DNA of 64,000 bases from Lachnospiraceae bacterium (GCA_900168235.1 FUZG01000012.1:1-64000), one strand, 5' to 3'; shown: positions 15,720 to 25,530, counted from the stretch's first letter. A program made the numbers and translations. The notes: generated by a model from the letters alone, not told the origin.

Positions 15720-16853
15720 ATGCAATTACCGTATTCCGACGAATTGAATATTGGATATTTGAGCAGGCTTTTTGATAATACGACAAATTGCTATAAATTC
15801 TTTTGGTTTCAAGCCATCTTAAATAAGCTGGATGGAAAGAATAACAGTTTTTCATTTGACGAGCTTATCAATGAGATGATCGCCGATGCCTGGTATATGG
15901 TAACAGAGTATCATTTACGACTTGGACCGTTAGGTATCACTGATAATTTGGAAGAAGTGGTGAAGTATATTTATGCGGAGTATAAATATAAATCTTCGGA
16001 GAAGAGGGAAAAAATAATTGAATATCTCCAAGGAATGGATGACAAAAAAGTACTGAAGTACAAATCTGATCTGACATTGAATGTACCATATCGTTTACAG
16101 GTCCCTTTTTATGATGATATCAAGATTGAAAGGAACATGTGGAATGGTTCTAAGAAGAATCTGACCGATGAGATCAATCGTCAGCAAAGGCTAATGTATT
16201 ATTTTGTCTTGATATCCGGGCTTGGAACTAAAATTGAAGTAGATTCGTTGTGGGCGGAATATTTATATAAAAACAGAGAAATCTTAAAAGGCTGGACACA
16301 ACTGAAACTTATCCAGTATTTGCAAAATAAAAATCCAAGCGTACCGGGAATAGCAGATAAAATTGAAGCTCCTGCTGCAAGAGATATCGAGCGGGTGAGA
16401 AAATATTGGAAGGTGATCATTCAGGTTGACCCTTCGTTGAGGGATATCTATGGAGGTGAATTGTTAAAGGATGTAAATATATCGGTTGATCATTTTGTGC
16501 CATGGCAATATGTCGCACATGATGAATTATGGAATTTGCACCCTACAACGAAATCGATCAATAGCAGCAAGAGTAATTCTCTGCCTTCATGGAAAATGTA
16601 CTTTGAATCGCTGGGGAACATGGAATATAGTGCCTATGAACTTAGAGCAAAGAATGAGGTTGTTGCTCATGAGTTTGATAAAATAGCGCCATATCATTTG
16701 AATAACCAGGAGATTCGGAATCAGCTTTACGCTAAGGGCTTAAACAGAAATGAGTTTATAGGACGGCTTGAGCATGTTATAAAGCCTATTTATGAAACGG
16801 CACAAACTTTGGGCTTTAAGGAGTGGGTTTACGATGGCGGAAATAATTTATAA
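15720..16853 (+). CDS. HNH-endonuclease domain protein
   Basis: A 377-residue protein. The C-terminal third carries an HNH nuclease signature: ISVDHFVPWQYVAHDELWNL, then HPTTKSINSSKSNSLP, in which DH and the later N and K/S residues fit the HNH_4-type zinc-metal finger (core His near residue 257). The N-terminal part is helical and unassigned, possibly for target recognition. A strong GGGGGAAGA site precedes the ATG. The next gene (MazG-like) overlaps its end by 20 bp, so they are translated together. It looks like a defence-type nuclease. Confidence 0.75.
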   Translation: MQLPYSDELNIGYLSRLFDNTTNCYKFFWFQAILNKLDGKNNSFSFDELINEMIADAWYMVTEYHLRLGPLGITDNLEEVVKYIYAEYKYKSSEKREKIIEYLQGMDDKKVLKYKSDLTLNVPYRLQVPFYDDIKIERNMWNGSKKNLTDEINRQQRLMYYFVLISGLGTKIEVDSLWAEYLYKNREILKGWTQLKLIQYLQNKNPSVPGIADKIEAPAARDIERVRKYWKVIIQVDPSLRDIYGGELLKDVNISVDHFVPWQYVAHDELWNLHPTTKSINSSKSNSLPSWKMYFESLGNMEYSAYELRAKNEVVAHEFDKIAPYHLNNQEIRNQLYAKGLNRNEFIGRLEHVIKPIYETAQTLGFKEWVYDGGNNL

Positions 16854-17154
16854 CAAATTGGTTCGTGATAAGATCCCGGAAGTGATAGAAGCTGATGGCA
16901 AGAAGTGCGAAACAGAGATTATGTCTGAAGAGGAATATCTGAAAGCGCTTGATACAAAGTTGGATGAAGAATTGGCGGAGTATCATAGGGACCAGAATAT
17001 TGAAGAATTAGCGGACTTGCTGGAAGTGGTCTATGCGTGTGCCAAGGCAAGAGGTTATTCGCTGGAAGAATTGGAAAAAGAACGTACAAAGAAAGTCATA
17101 AAACGAGGCGCGTTTGAAAAGAAAATATTTTTGAAGAAGGTATGTGATACTTAA
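16834..17154 (+). CDS. MazG-like nucleotide pyrophosphohydrolase
   Basis: A 106-residue protein of the phosphoribosyl-ATP pyrophosphatase/MazG-like fold: YNKLVRDKIPEVIEADGKKC followed by LDEELAEYHRDQNIEELADL, where the E-E...E-x2-D pattern binds magnesium. The ATG at 16834 has AAGGAG upstream and lies within the end of the HNH gene. Such small enzymes hydrolyse non-canonical NTPs and often accompany nuclease or defence genes. Start by overlap suggests dosage matched to the nuclease. Confidence 0.8.
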   Translation: MAEIIYNKLVRDKIPEVIEADGKKCETEIMSEEEYLKALDTKLDEELAEYHRDQNIEELADLLEVVYACAKARGYSLEELEKERTKKVIKRGAFEKKIFLKKVCDT

Positions 17155-17157
17155 TAA

Positions 17158-17361
17158 TTGTTTGCGAAATATAAGGATGCTGATAAACAGCTGCAGGAAA
17201 AGAAAAGCCTTTATTATATTGATGATTCCTTTAAGAAGATAGTTGTGGCAAAAACAGGCTTAAAACCTTCCTACGATGAGAAGGGAGTTATGATTATAGA
17301 TCTGTTTGACTTTCTTATGGATAATGTCGAGCCTAGCGTAACTTGTTTTCGGAGCACTTAG
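17158..17361 (+). CDS. Short hypothetical protein, probably a fragment
   Basis: A 67-residue frame starting at a TTG, 3 bp after the MazG-like gene. It reads KSLYYIDDSFKKIVVAKTG and KGVMIIDLFDFLMDNVE. No family recognised and no good ribosome site. It may be a truncated last gene of the HNH unit. Confidence 0.3.
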   Translation: MFAKYKDADKQLQEKKSLYYIDDSFKKIVVAKTGLKPSYDEKGVMIIDLFDFLMDNVEPSVTCFRST

Positions 17362-17484
17362 CGAGGTATTTAATATTGTCTTAAGTTTTAAGCATCAGAC
17401 GAATTTTCAGAATCAACAGGAGTAGAATAACGTTATAACAGGGATTTTAAATTTTAATTATATACACAATGAGGTTGAGGAAAA

Positions 17485-17877
17485 ATGATTATGCGTGTAC
17501 TCAAAGGAGTCGTTATTTCCATTGTAGGTATTCCGCTCTTGTTAATTGCATTTATGATTGTTATAGAATTTGTCGGATATTTTGCGAATCATGCTGCGAC
17601 CGACAGACAGACAAAAGAACTGAGGAACGTAATTTTACAGGAAATAGATGATGCAGAGATCATAGATGAGTACTCTGAAACCGGCAATACATCAGGAACC
17701 GGAAACCATGTAGACTGTTTATCAAGGATATCTTTTTCTTCGGATAAGAACCAGGAGACCATAGCTGAAATTCTTGACACGAATTACGAATATCTGGAAC
17801 TCAAAAGCGAAAAAGGCATTTATATTGTTACATTAAATACTAGCGCTCCATTTCCGGATAATATCGAAGGGCATTAA
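17485..17877 (+). CDS. Membrane-anchored hypothetical protein
   Basis: A 130-residue protein with one N-terminal membrane segment (VLKGVVISIVGIPLLLIAF and on to about residue 33) and an external domain of about 95 residues. A GAGGA site precedes the ATG. It lies between the HNH pair and the helicase but its AT content and single-gene spacing suggest independent expression. No family recognised. Confidence 0.5.
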   Translation: MIMRVLKGVVISIVGIPLLLIAFMIVIEFVGYFANHAATDRQTKELRNVILQEIDDAEIIDEYSETGNTSGTGNHVDCLSRISFSSDKNQETIAEILDTNYEYLELKSEKGIYIVTLNTSAPFPDNIEGH

Positions 17878-17945
17878 GATAATTCAGATCTGGTTAATAC
17901 ATTCCCTAAAAGGTAAAATTAAATGGTATGAAAGGGGAATGTATC

Positions 17946-20891
17946 ATGGCGAACGATCATCGACAACTGCGTGACGGTTTTGAAACCGCATTTATAAATG
18001 GAGCATATTCATCAAATCTGGCATATAGACCGCAGTTTCTGTCAAATAATTACGAGCGCGGGCAAAAGGTACTGTCATCCATTGAGGATGAATTGCTGCG
18101 CTGCGAAGAATTTTATATAAGTGTTGCGTTTATTACAAAGAGTGGAATTACACCTCTCCTGCAAACCTTCAGGGAGTTGTCAGATAGGGGAATAAAGGGA
18201 AAAATTCTCACTACCAATTACCTGAATTTTACCGACCCGGAAGCGATGGATACACTTGCGGGGTTAAAAAACATAGAACTTCGTATGTACATTGCTGATG
18301 AAGAAGCGGGCTTTCATACAAAAGGCTATATTTTTCATGAAGGCGGAATCTACAGGATAATTGTCGGCAGTTCAAACATGACGCTCAGTGCATTGACTCG
18401 AAATAAAGAGTGGAATACAAAGATAGTATCTACCGACGAAGGCGAATACGCTGAAAGTATCCTTCTCGAGTTTAATGAATTATGGGATAGCCAGCATACA
18501 AAGAACTACGACCAATTCATTGATTCCTATCGTGAAGCATGGAAGATTTCCAAAGCTCAGAGAAAAGCTGCAAAAGAGCAGTTGGAAGAAAGCAATGTAA
18601 TTGATTATGAAGTCTACAAATTAAAGCCAAATAAGATGCAGAACGCTTTCATCCAGAATATGAGAAAGCTTGTTGCTGATGGAGAAAATAAAGCATTACT
18701 CATATCTGCGACAGGAACAGGAAAAACATATGCATCTGCTTTTGCTTTACGAGATAAAAATCCAGAAAAAATTCTTTTCTTAGTCCACAGAGAACAGATT
18801 GCCAAGCAGGCAATGAAGAGCTATAAGAAGGTTTTTGGTAAAAATAAAACTTATGCATTGCTGTCCGGAAATTCAAAACAGTATCAGGCAGATATCATAT
18901 TTTCCACAATGAATATGATGGCGAAGGATGAGACTCTTGAGCATTACAGCCCTTCGGAATTTGATACTATTGTAGTCGATGAGGTGCATAGAGCCGGTGC
19001 TTCAAGCTATCAGAAAATAATGTCTTATTTTAAGCCTTCTTTATGGCTTGGAATGACGGCAAGTCCGGACAGAACCGACGGGTTTGATATATATTCTCTT
19101 TTTGATCACAATATTGCATATGAAATCAGGCTTCAGCAGGCGCTTGAAGAAGACTTATTATGCCCTTTTCACTATTTTGGTATAACAGATATTTCCATTA
19201 ATGGAGAAGCTGTTGACGATAATGAACTTGATCATTTTAATCTTCTTACCTCAGATGAAAGAGTAAGACACATTATTGATAATGCTGAATATTTTGGGCA
19301 TAGCGGTGATCGTGTTAAGGGACTTGTTTTTTGCAGCAGAAAAGAAATCGGTCAGGAATTATCCGAAAAATTTAATTCTCGCGGTTATAGGACAGCATTT
19401 TTGTCAGGAGATGATTCGCAGGAGAAAAGAGAAGATACCATCGAAAGGCTCACGTCCGATGATAGAGAGGATCTGCTGGACTACATTTTCACCGTGGATA
19501 TTTTCAATGAAGGTGTAGACATACCTGAGATCAATCAGGTGATCATGCTTCGTCCCACCGAAAGTCCGATTATATTTATTCAGCAGCTCGGCCGAGGCCT
19601 TAGAAAATCAGATGACAAGGATTATGTTGTTATTCTAGATTTCATTGGAAATTATTCGAATAACTACATGATCCCTATAGCCTTATCCGGTGACCGTTCC
19701 TATAACAAGGACAATATGAGGCGTTTTGTTTCAGACGGAACAAGGATCATTCCCGGAAGCTCATCGATTCATTTTGACGAGATTTCAAGAAAACGAATTT
19801 ATGAGTCTATTGATGCAGCCAAAACCCAGACAAAAAAGCTTCTTATGGAATCATACCGTGACCTTAAGTTCCGTTTGGGCAAAATACCTGCCATCAAAGA
19901 TTTTGCAGAATACGGATCTATCGATATTCAGAAAATCTTTGATTACAGCGGTTCCTATCATAATTTTCTGACAGATAATGAACCGGACTATGATGTGGTA
20001 TTATCGGATTCGGAATCTGTCATAATTGAATTTCTTTCACGAAAGTTATCTAAGGGAAAGAGGCTTGAGGATCTGCAGATTTTGAAAAGTCTCATAGGTA
20101 CAACGCTTCGTTTGACGGTGTATCAGACTAAATTTAGTGAGATATGGGATAAAATATCTCAAAACAAAGATGTACAAAATTCTGTGGTCCGAGTGCTTGC
20201 AAATAAGTTTTCGAAGACACAGGAACAACAAAAATATGCGCCTTGTAATTTTGTTGAAGAGAGTGCTGATGGATTACGTCTGACTGAAAGTTTCAGTACG
20301 CTATTACAAAACCAGCAGTTTGCAAAGATGGTCATGGAGATCCTTGATTATGGTATCTCTGAGTATCATAAAAACTACTCAAAGAATTACAAGGATACTA
20401 ATTTCCAGCTGTATCAGAAATATACTTACGAGGATGTATGTTATCTGCTGAATTGGAAGCAGAATCAAAATGCCCAGAATCTTGGCGGATATTTTTATGA
20501 TACGGACACAAAAACACTGCCGGTGTTTATCAATTATGAAAAATCCGAAGATGCTATAGCATATGAGGACAGATTCGTTTCGCCGGATGAGATCATCGCG
20601 CTGTCAAAGCATCCGAGAAAGGTTACATCCTCCGATGCGGATCATTTTTATAAAAGGACGGAAGCTGATAAAGATAATCGCATTTTCTTATTTGTCAGAA
20701 AAAATAAGGATGACCATGAAGCGAAAGAGTTTTACTTCCTTGGTGAAATAGAAGCGCACGACGCTCCGACTCCAATAAAGATGAAAGTGGTTGAAAAAAA
20801 CGGCAATATAAAAGAAGATGATGCCTTCGAGATACAATATCATCTGGATCATCCGGTCCGGGAAGATCTTTACGAATACATCACAGGTTAA
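17946..20891 (+). CDS. PLD-like nuclease / SF2 helicase / DUF3427 protein
   Basis: A 981-residue multidomain protein. Residues about 1-190 form a phospholipase-D-like nuclease half with HTKGYIF (His near 124) and IVGSSNMTLSAL. Residues about 220-600 are a superfamily 2 helicase: Walker A SATGTGKT near 253, DEVH near 345, and the arginine-finger motif QQLGRGLRKSDD near 546. The rest matches DUF3427. The start at 17946 has AAAGGGG 8 nt upstream. DUF3427 helicases are frequently adjacent to a MutT-like gene, as here. A DNA-repair or anti-phage role is likely; which one cannot be decided from sequence. Confidence 0.9.
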   Translation: MANDHRQLRDGFETAFINGAYSSNLAYRPQFLSNNYERGQKVLSSIEDELLRCEEFYISVAFITKSGITPLLQTFRELSDRGIKGKILTTNYLNFTDPEAMDTLAGLKNIELRMYIADEEAGFHTKGYIFHEGGIYRIIVGSSNMTLSALTRNKEWNTKIVSTDEGEYAESILLEFNELWDSQHTKNYDQFIDSYREAWKISKAQRKAAKEQLEESNVIDYEVYKLKPNKMQNAFIQNMRKLVADGENKALLISATGTGKTYASAFALRDKNPEKILFLVHREQIAKQAMKSYKKVFGKNKTYALLSGNSKQYQADIIFSTMNMMAKDETLEHYSPSEFDTIVVDEVHRAGASSYQKIMSYFKPSLWLGMTASPDRTDGFDIYSLFDHNIAYEIRLQQALEEDLLCPFHYFGITDISINGEAVDDNELDHFNLLTSDERVRHIIDNAEYFGHSGDRVKGLVFCSRKEIGQELSEKFNSRGYRTAFLSGDDSQEKREDTIERLTSDDREDLLDYIFTVDIFNEGVDIPEINQVIMLRPTESPIIFIQQLGRGLRKSDDKDYVVILDFIGNYSNNYMIPIALSGDRSYNKDNMRRFVSDGTRIIPGSSSIHFDEISRKRIYESIDAAKTQTKKLLMESYRDLKFRLGKIPAIKDFAEYGSIDIQKIFDYSGSYHNFLTDNEPDYDVVLSDSESVIIEFLSRKLSKGKRLEDLQILKSLIGTTLRLTVYQTKFSEIWDKISQNKDVQNSVVRVLANKFSKTQEQQKYAPCNFVEESADGLRLTESFSTLLQNQQFAKMVMEILDYGISEYHKNYSKNYKDTNFQLYQKYTYEDVCYLLNWKQNQNAQNLGGYFYDTDTKTLPVFINYEKSEDAIAYEDRFVSPDEIIALSKHPRKVTSSDADHFYKRTEADKDNRIFLFVRKNKDDHEAKEFYFLGEIEAHDAPTPIKMKVVEKNGNIKEDDAFEIQYHLDHPVREDLYEYITG

Positions 20892-20909
20892 TAGAAACAG
20901 GAAAATCAA

Positions 20910-21317
20910 ATGAAGACAGTAAAAGTAGTATGTGCAGTTATTGAGAAAAACGGAAAGATATTTGCAACCCAGAGAGGATATGGTGAATTTAAAGATGGCT
21001 GGGAATTTCCCGGCGGAAAAATCGAAGATGGCGAAACGCCGGAAGAAGCTATAGTAAGAGAAATAAAAGAAGAGCTAAATACAGACATCGAGGTTAGAAA
21101 ATATATTGCCACATCTGAGCACGATTACCCGATGTTTCATATCTCTATGCAGTGTTTCCTCTGCAGCATAAAAAATGGAAGTCTCGAACTTCTGGAACAC
21201 GAGGCGGCAAAGTGGGTTTCTGTAAATGAACTCCGCACTGTAGATTGGCTTCCGGCAGATGAGATTCTGATTGACGATATTGCAGAGATGGTGATGTTCC
21301 TGTGTTCCGAAAAATAA
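20910..21317 (+). CDS. MutT-like NUDIX pyrophosphohydrolase
   Basis: A 135-residue NUDIX enzyme. The box GGKIEDGETPEEAIVREIKE followed by EL matches Gx5Ex7REUxEExGU. N-terminal VVCAVIEKNGKIFATQRGYG and GWEFPGG fit the (deoxy)nucleoside triphosphate/8-oxo-dGTP diphosphohydrolase group. It starts 18 bp after the helicase stop and is surely in the same operon. With the helicase it may form a repair pair that removes damaged nucleotides. Confidence 0.9.
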   Translation: MKTVKVVCAVIEKNGKIFATQRGYGEFKDGWEFPGGKIEDGETPEEAIVREIKEELNTDIEVRKYIATSEHDYPMFHISMQCFLCSIKNGSLELLEHEAAKWVSVNELRTVDWLPADEILIDDIAEMVMFLCSEK

Positions 21318-21417
21318 TTTAAATTTGCCATTGATTTATGATCAGGGTTGCATTATTATACTATTAATAATTGCACGCAATCAAATTGAGCTAAATCAAT
21401 AAAAGGAGGAACCGTCA

Positions 21418-21957
21418 ATGATCTATGATTACAAGGTAACTACAGGAAAAGGGGAAGAACTGAGCCTTTCAGAGTACAAAGGAAAAGTGATCCTCGTTGT
21501 TAATACTGCAACAGGTTGTGGTTTTACACCGCAGTATAAGCCCATTGAAGATCTGTACTTAAACTACCATGACAAGGGATTGGAGATTCTTGATATTCCT
21601 TGTAATCAGTTTGGCGGACAGGCTCCGGGAACAGATGAAGAGATCCATGAATTTTGCACCATGCACTATAACACTACATTCCCTCAGATGAAGAAGGCTG
21701 ATGTAAATGGTGAGAATGAGCTGCCTCTTTACACTTATCTCAAGTCTCAGAAGGGATTTGAAGGATTCCAGGATCATAAGTACAGAGAAGTTCTTGAGAA
21801 GATGTTCGCAGAAGCAGATCCTGAATGGGATAAAAAGCCTGATATCAAGTGGAACTTTACAAAATTTGTGATCGACAGAGAAGGAAAGGTTGTTGCACGC
21901 TTCGAGCCTACAGCAGATGTAGCTGACGTAGAAGCCTGCATAAAGTCCTTATTGTGA
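21418..21957 (+). CDS. Glutathione peroxidase family (Cys type)
   Basis: A 179-residue GPx-family peroxidase. The active-site segment is NTATGCGFTPQY with Cys34 in place of selenocysteine; the partner motifs CNQFGGQ and the WNFTKFVID block with its Trp and Asn are present. AAAGGAGG precedes the ATG. Bacterial members usually use thioredoxin rather than glutathione. It probably protects this anaerobe from peroxides, in line with the flavodoxin gene just downstream. Confidence 0.95.
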   Translation: MIYDYKVTTGKGEELSLSEYKGKVILVVNTATGCGFTPQYKPIEDLYLNYHDKGLEILDIPCNQFGGQAPGTDEEIHEFCTMHYNTTFPQMKKADVNGENELPLYTYLKSQKGFEGFQDHKYREVLEKMFAEADPEWDKKPDIKWNFTKFVIDREGKVVARFEPTADVADVEACIKSLL

Positions 21958-22000
21958 TAAATGACTGCCGGAGTTATTTGAGCAGATAGCGGAGGAAAAA

Positions 22001-22438
22001 ATGGCAACACTCGTAGCATACTTTAGTGCAGAAGGTAAAACAGCGAAGGTCGCAAAAGATCTTGCAAAAAGAATAGGCGCAGATGTTTTTGAGATTGTAC
22101 CGCAGGAACCTTATACATCAGCTGATATCAAGTGGGTAAATCCGCTTGCACGCTGCAATAAGGAGCAGATGGGCGGAAAAGATGTCCCGGTAAGTGGAAA
22201 AATAGAAGATTTTTCAAAGTATGACACAGTATATATTGGATTCCCCATTTGGTATGGTCAGGCACCGAGAGTAATTCATACTTTTGGAAAAGGATACGAC
22301 TGGACCGGGAAGACTGTGCATGCTTTTGCTACATCCGCAGCAAGCGGAATAGGAAAGACTGCGGAGAAGCTTCAGCCGTCGCTGCCCGGAGTATCTTCTC
22401 TTGATGCAAAGCTGGTTCATAGCGCAGACGAAATTTAA
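22001..22438 (+). CDS. Flavodoxin-like protein, slightly short C-terminus
   Basis: A 145-residue flavodoxin: FMN-phosphate loop AYFSAEGKTAKVAKDLA, PQEPYTSADIKWVNP, and the aromatic loop IGFPIWYGQAPRVIHTFG. The C-terminus stops at HSADEI, some 10-15 residues before most relatives, and the following bases belong to a fragment of a different gene, so the end may be affected by a deletion. GCGGAGG precedes the ATG. Confidence 0.85.
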   Translation: MATLVAYFSAEGKTAKVAKDLAKRIGADVFEIVPQEPYTSADIKWVNPLARCNKEQMGGKDVPVSGKIEDFSKYDTVYIGFPIWYGQAPRVIHTFGKGYDWTGKTVHAFATSAASGIGKTAEKLQPSLPGVSSLDAKLVHSADEI

Positions 22439-22547
22439 CGATCAGAGCAGCAACACTTCTTTTATGATAACTTCAGTAGAAGAGGCGATTTCTGAATTAT
22501 CCCAGGGCATGACATTAAAGGCAGGAACAGTGATCGCAGGGGAATAA
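22431..22547 (+). pseudogene. Fumarylacetoacetate hydrolase family, C-terminal fragment
   Basis: In a frame different from the flavodoxin gene the sequence reads NDQSSNTSFMITSVEEAISE then LSQGMTLKAGTVIAGE. This matches the FAH-family segment near QxSNTSDMIF and YLSQGMTLxPGDVIATG. Only about 38 codons remain. It fuses to the flavodoxin end, evidence of a deletion between two genes. Confidence 0.6.
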
Positions 22548-22548
22548 A

Positions 22549-23460
22549 TTATTCTGCAAGCCGTTTGTACAATTCGTCCGCATATCGCACATACCCTTCT
22601 TCTGTAGGGTGGATATCGGTATTTTCTGAGTCCGGATCTTCGATCACCATTTGATCGCCGTTGATATAGGAAAAACCATTCTCCTCTGCAATTCGTGCGA
22701 TCGCCTGACGGTATGGGTACAGACGGCTTTCTTCATTGGGTTCTGATTCAAAATAACCATTAGGTGTCGGCGTTATAAAAATGATGTCGGTTCCCGTAAA
22801 TTTTTCTTTAAGGTAGAGACAGAGCTCGTTAAGAGCGGTCTCCATACTTTCAACGCTGTGATAATTTCCGCAGTCATTTGCTCCGCCTGCAATGATCAGA
22901 TAGTCATAGGAAAGATCAGTATTCTTCACGACCTCCACGATACTTGCAGGTTCATTTCCGCCGCCCGTAAAGCTGGAACCGCCTTTTGCAAAATTATCAT
23001 ATTCAGCATTTACCTTTTCGCAAAACAATTTAGGGTAGGTGTTTTTGGTGAATCCTCCATTAACAGTCGCGCCAAAGGTTATAGAATCTCCGAAAAAAGC
23101 GATCCGCTTTCCTTCAAAATCATATCTGTTCAGTAAAAGATCCCCGTACTCATTTTCTTCCCTGAAAGGTTCATTTTCCAGAGTTTCCGCAGTAGGAGCG
23201 TCGTAGGATGGCTTTTCTTCATCATCTTCCGGCTTGAAAAATCCGCCTTCCTTAGTGACTGTGCGGATATCAGGATCCGGTTCATCTGCAGTTTCCGTAT
23301 CTTCTTCTATTTCTGCATTTTCGCTTGCGAGCGAAGCTTCTTCTGTATTATCGACCTGCGTTTTAGGAGCTGTCATACGCTTTCTGTCAGTATCCGCCTG
23401 AAAAAAGCACATAAACATGATCGTTAAAAATGACAGGACCATTATGAGCTTGAATTTCAA
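22549..23460 (-). CDS. Secreted SGNH/GDSL hydrolase
   Basis: A 303-residue exported esterase-type protein. One N-terminal membrane or signal segment (FKLIMVLSFLTIMFMCFF) is followed by an acidic linker and an SGNH hydrolase domain: block I IAFFGDSITFGATV, Gly block GGSSFTGGG, block III IIAGGANDCGNY and block V NTDIHPTEEGY provide Ser, Gly, Asn and Asp/His. It probably acts on acetylated glycans or lipids at the cell surface. It converges on the FAH fragment. Confidence 0.9.
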   Translation of the reverse strand: MKFKLIMVLSFLTIMFMCFFQADTDRKRMTAPKTQVDNTEEASLASENAEIEEDTETADEPDPDIRTVTKEGGFFKPEDDEEKPSYDAPTAETLENEPFREENEYGDLLLNRYDFEGKRIAFFGDSITFGATVNGGFTKNTYPKLFCEKVNAEYDNFAKGGSSFTGGGNEPASIVEVVKNTDLSYDYLIIAGGANDCGNYHSVESMETALNELCLYLKEKFTGTDIIFITPTPNGYFESEPNEESRLYPYRQAIARIAEENGFSYINGDQMVIEDPDSENTDIHPTEEGYVRYADELYKRLAE

Positions 23461-23839
23461 TTATTTAACCTCTTGTGTATTACATGATAAAGAACTCTTA
23501 CATATTAATACAAAAACGATGTCAGGAGTATAAGCTATAAATATTATCGAACATTATAAGAATTACCTTTATTATTCTTAAGATTACGTAATGTTGCAGA
23601 CAAATGGCGGGTATCCTGATATTATGATGATGCTTATGGGCAAATTTTTGTACATCAACGCAGCCGTTTATTTGTAAAAAGCGGAAAAATAAGGTTGTTC
23701 AGAAGAAAAAACATAATATCAGAGTTAATGTGATAAAACTGTGATAGTTGTGTTGCTATTATTTCTTCAGAACAAAGAACACGGGCAAAGAAAAGCCCAT
23801 AGATACAATATCTTCTGAAAATCTGAGAGGAGAAAAAAG
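23461..23839. other. Intergenic stretch between divergent genes
   Basis: AT-rich region holding the promoters of the SGNH gene (leftward) and the lipoprotein gene at 23840 (rightward). No clear -35/-10 pair, repeat or small gene could be assigned with confidence. A GAGAGGAG ribosome site precedes 23840. Confidence 0.4.
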
Positions 23840-25492
23840 ATGAAGAGGATAGCAGTATTAATGATAGTCGGTGTAATGTTAGGGATCACAGCATGCGGAA
23901 GCAAGGCAGCTACAGAACCGACTGACGCACTGGCATTTGGAACAATGGGAGATCTTACAGCAGGAGAAGCATCCGAAGGTCTTGCAGCAGGAACAGAGGC
24001 ATCCGGAGAATATGTAGAAGATACAGTTATTTCATCCGAGCTGCTCACAATAAAAATGCCTGATGAATTTAAGGGAAAATTCCTTGCATTTGTTGATGGA
24101 AATATCATCAGCTTTTTTGACAAGGAGAGTAACGAAGCAGGCTATGGCGGATTTGCTTTCTCTGTAGCGGTGGATAAAGATAATACTCTTATTCCCGGAG
24201 GAATGTACACTAAGGTTGGTGAGATCGTTACCGCAGATGGACAGTTCTACAATGTTTGTAAGGGTTATCCCTCAGAGATCCAGTGGGACTCCACTAAGTA
24301 TAACGATATAACCGAGGCTGTGGACTACAATAAGCTCTATGAAGCAGCCGATGACATTATCTCAACCGCACAGGCAAATGATGGCGGAACATTTATGTAT
24401 GGCGCAGGAACTTCAGGCGAGGAACTGTATGCCTACACCGTTTCAAAGTATATCGAAGCTCTGAGCAACGGCTGGGATGCAAACAAATTCGAAGAAGAGG
24501 GACTTAGCCCTGAGTTTTACGCTATCGCACAGGCTGAGGGAGACAGCGCTCTTGATAAGATCGGCTTCGTGTATAAGGACATCACTAACGACGGTGTTGA
24601 CGAGCTCCTTGTAGGACCTGTTTCAGACTCAGATGAGCCCAGCGTGATTTATGATATCTACACTATTGTAGACAGACAGCCGGCACTTGCAGTCAGCGGA
24701 ACAGCCAGAGACAGATATTACGGTCTGAGCTATGGCGGTGTTGCAAATGCATTTTCTGGCGGTGCCGAAGAAAATGGTGTAAGGGTTTACAATATCGAGC
24801 CCAATTCAACAGAGCTCATGCATCAGTACACAATCAAGTATGATGCTTATACAGATGCTAAAAATCCGTGGTTCATTAACTACAGCGATGATGAAGACAG
24901 CTTTGAAGCAATGACAGAAGACGAATACAATTCAAGGATCAACATGCTCGAAGAAGAGTATCTGAAGCTTGACTATACACCTCTGTCAGAGATCGCAGCC
25001 ATTGATTATTCAAAGGTTGACCTTTCAAAGTACGGCACATTTACAAACATGCTTGACGATTTCAAGAAGGGCATGGGATATGCAAATGTAGAGCTTGGAG
25101 ATACCGACGTTTTTTTAGCATCAACGGCAGCTTACAAGGATGAGAATGATAAAAAGTATTCGATCGATGCATCGCTTTTTATGTATACGGATACGGGAAT
25201 TGTCTATCTTGGTAAGATAGAATCTGCCGGAACCGCGTATCCGTTAGCTGTAGCAGATGGCTGCATCTACACATGCGGACATCACAATGTTGAGAAATAT
25301 ACAGTTAAGGATGGCAAACTCATCACTGTAGAAGAAGCGGTAGAAACTTTTGATAATGACGGCAATGCATCATATACATACAGCACCGATAAAGACGGTG
25401 AAAAGACTGTTGAAGATGATTCAGAGCTTACAAGACTCTTTGATGAATACGGAAAAGCAGAGATTGTTGAGTTTTACGTAGAGAAACAGTGA
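23840..25492 (+). CDS. Large lipoprotein of unknown function
   Basis: A 550-residue lipoprotein with lipobox GITAC near residue 20. An N-terminal domain (about 60-170) reads as a beta sandwich; a middle segment FVYKDITNDGVDELLVGPVS resembles the acidic calcium-type loops of FG-GAP/VCBS-like repeats; the rest has no recognisable motif. It is monocistronic, with a terminator at 25531. Probably a surface protein; substrate unknown. Confidence 0.7.
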   Translation: MKRIAVLMIVGVMLGITACGSKAATEPTDALAFGTMGDLTAGEASEGLAAGTEASGEYVEDTVISSELLTIKMPDEFKGKFLAFVDGNIISFFDKESNEAGYGGFAFSVAVDKDNTLIPGGMYTKVGEIVTADGQFYNVCKGYPSEIQWDSTKYNDITEAVDYNKLYEAADDIISTAQANDGGTFMYGAGTSGEELYAYTVSKYIEALSNGWDANKFEEEGLSPEFYAIAQAEGDSALDKIGFVYKDITNDGVDELLVGPVSDSDEPSVIYDIYTIVDRQPALAVSGTARDRYYGLSYGGVANAFSGGAEENGVRVYNIEPNSTELMHQYTIKYDAYTDAKNPWFINYSDDEDSFEAMTEDEYNSRINMLEEEYLKLDYTPLSEIAAIDYSKVDLSKYGTFTNMLDDFKKGMGYANVELGDTDVFLASTAAYKDENDKKYSIDASLFMYTDTGIVYLGKIESAGTAYPLAVADGCIYTCGHHNVEKYTVKDGKLITVEEAVETFDNDGNASYTYSTDKDGEKTVEDDSELTRLFDEYGKAEIVEFYVEKQ

Positions 25493-25530
25493 ACTGTATA
25501 TTAGAAAGATAAATAACGGGTAAACGTAGG

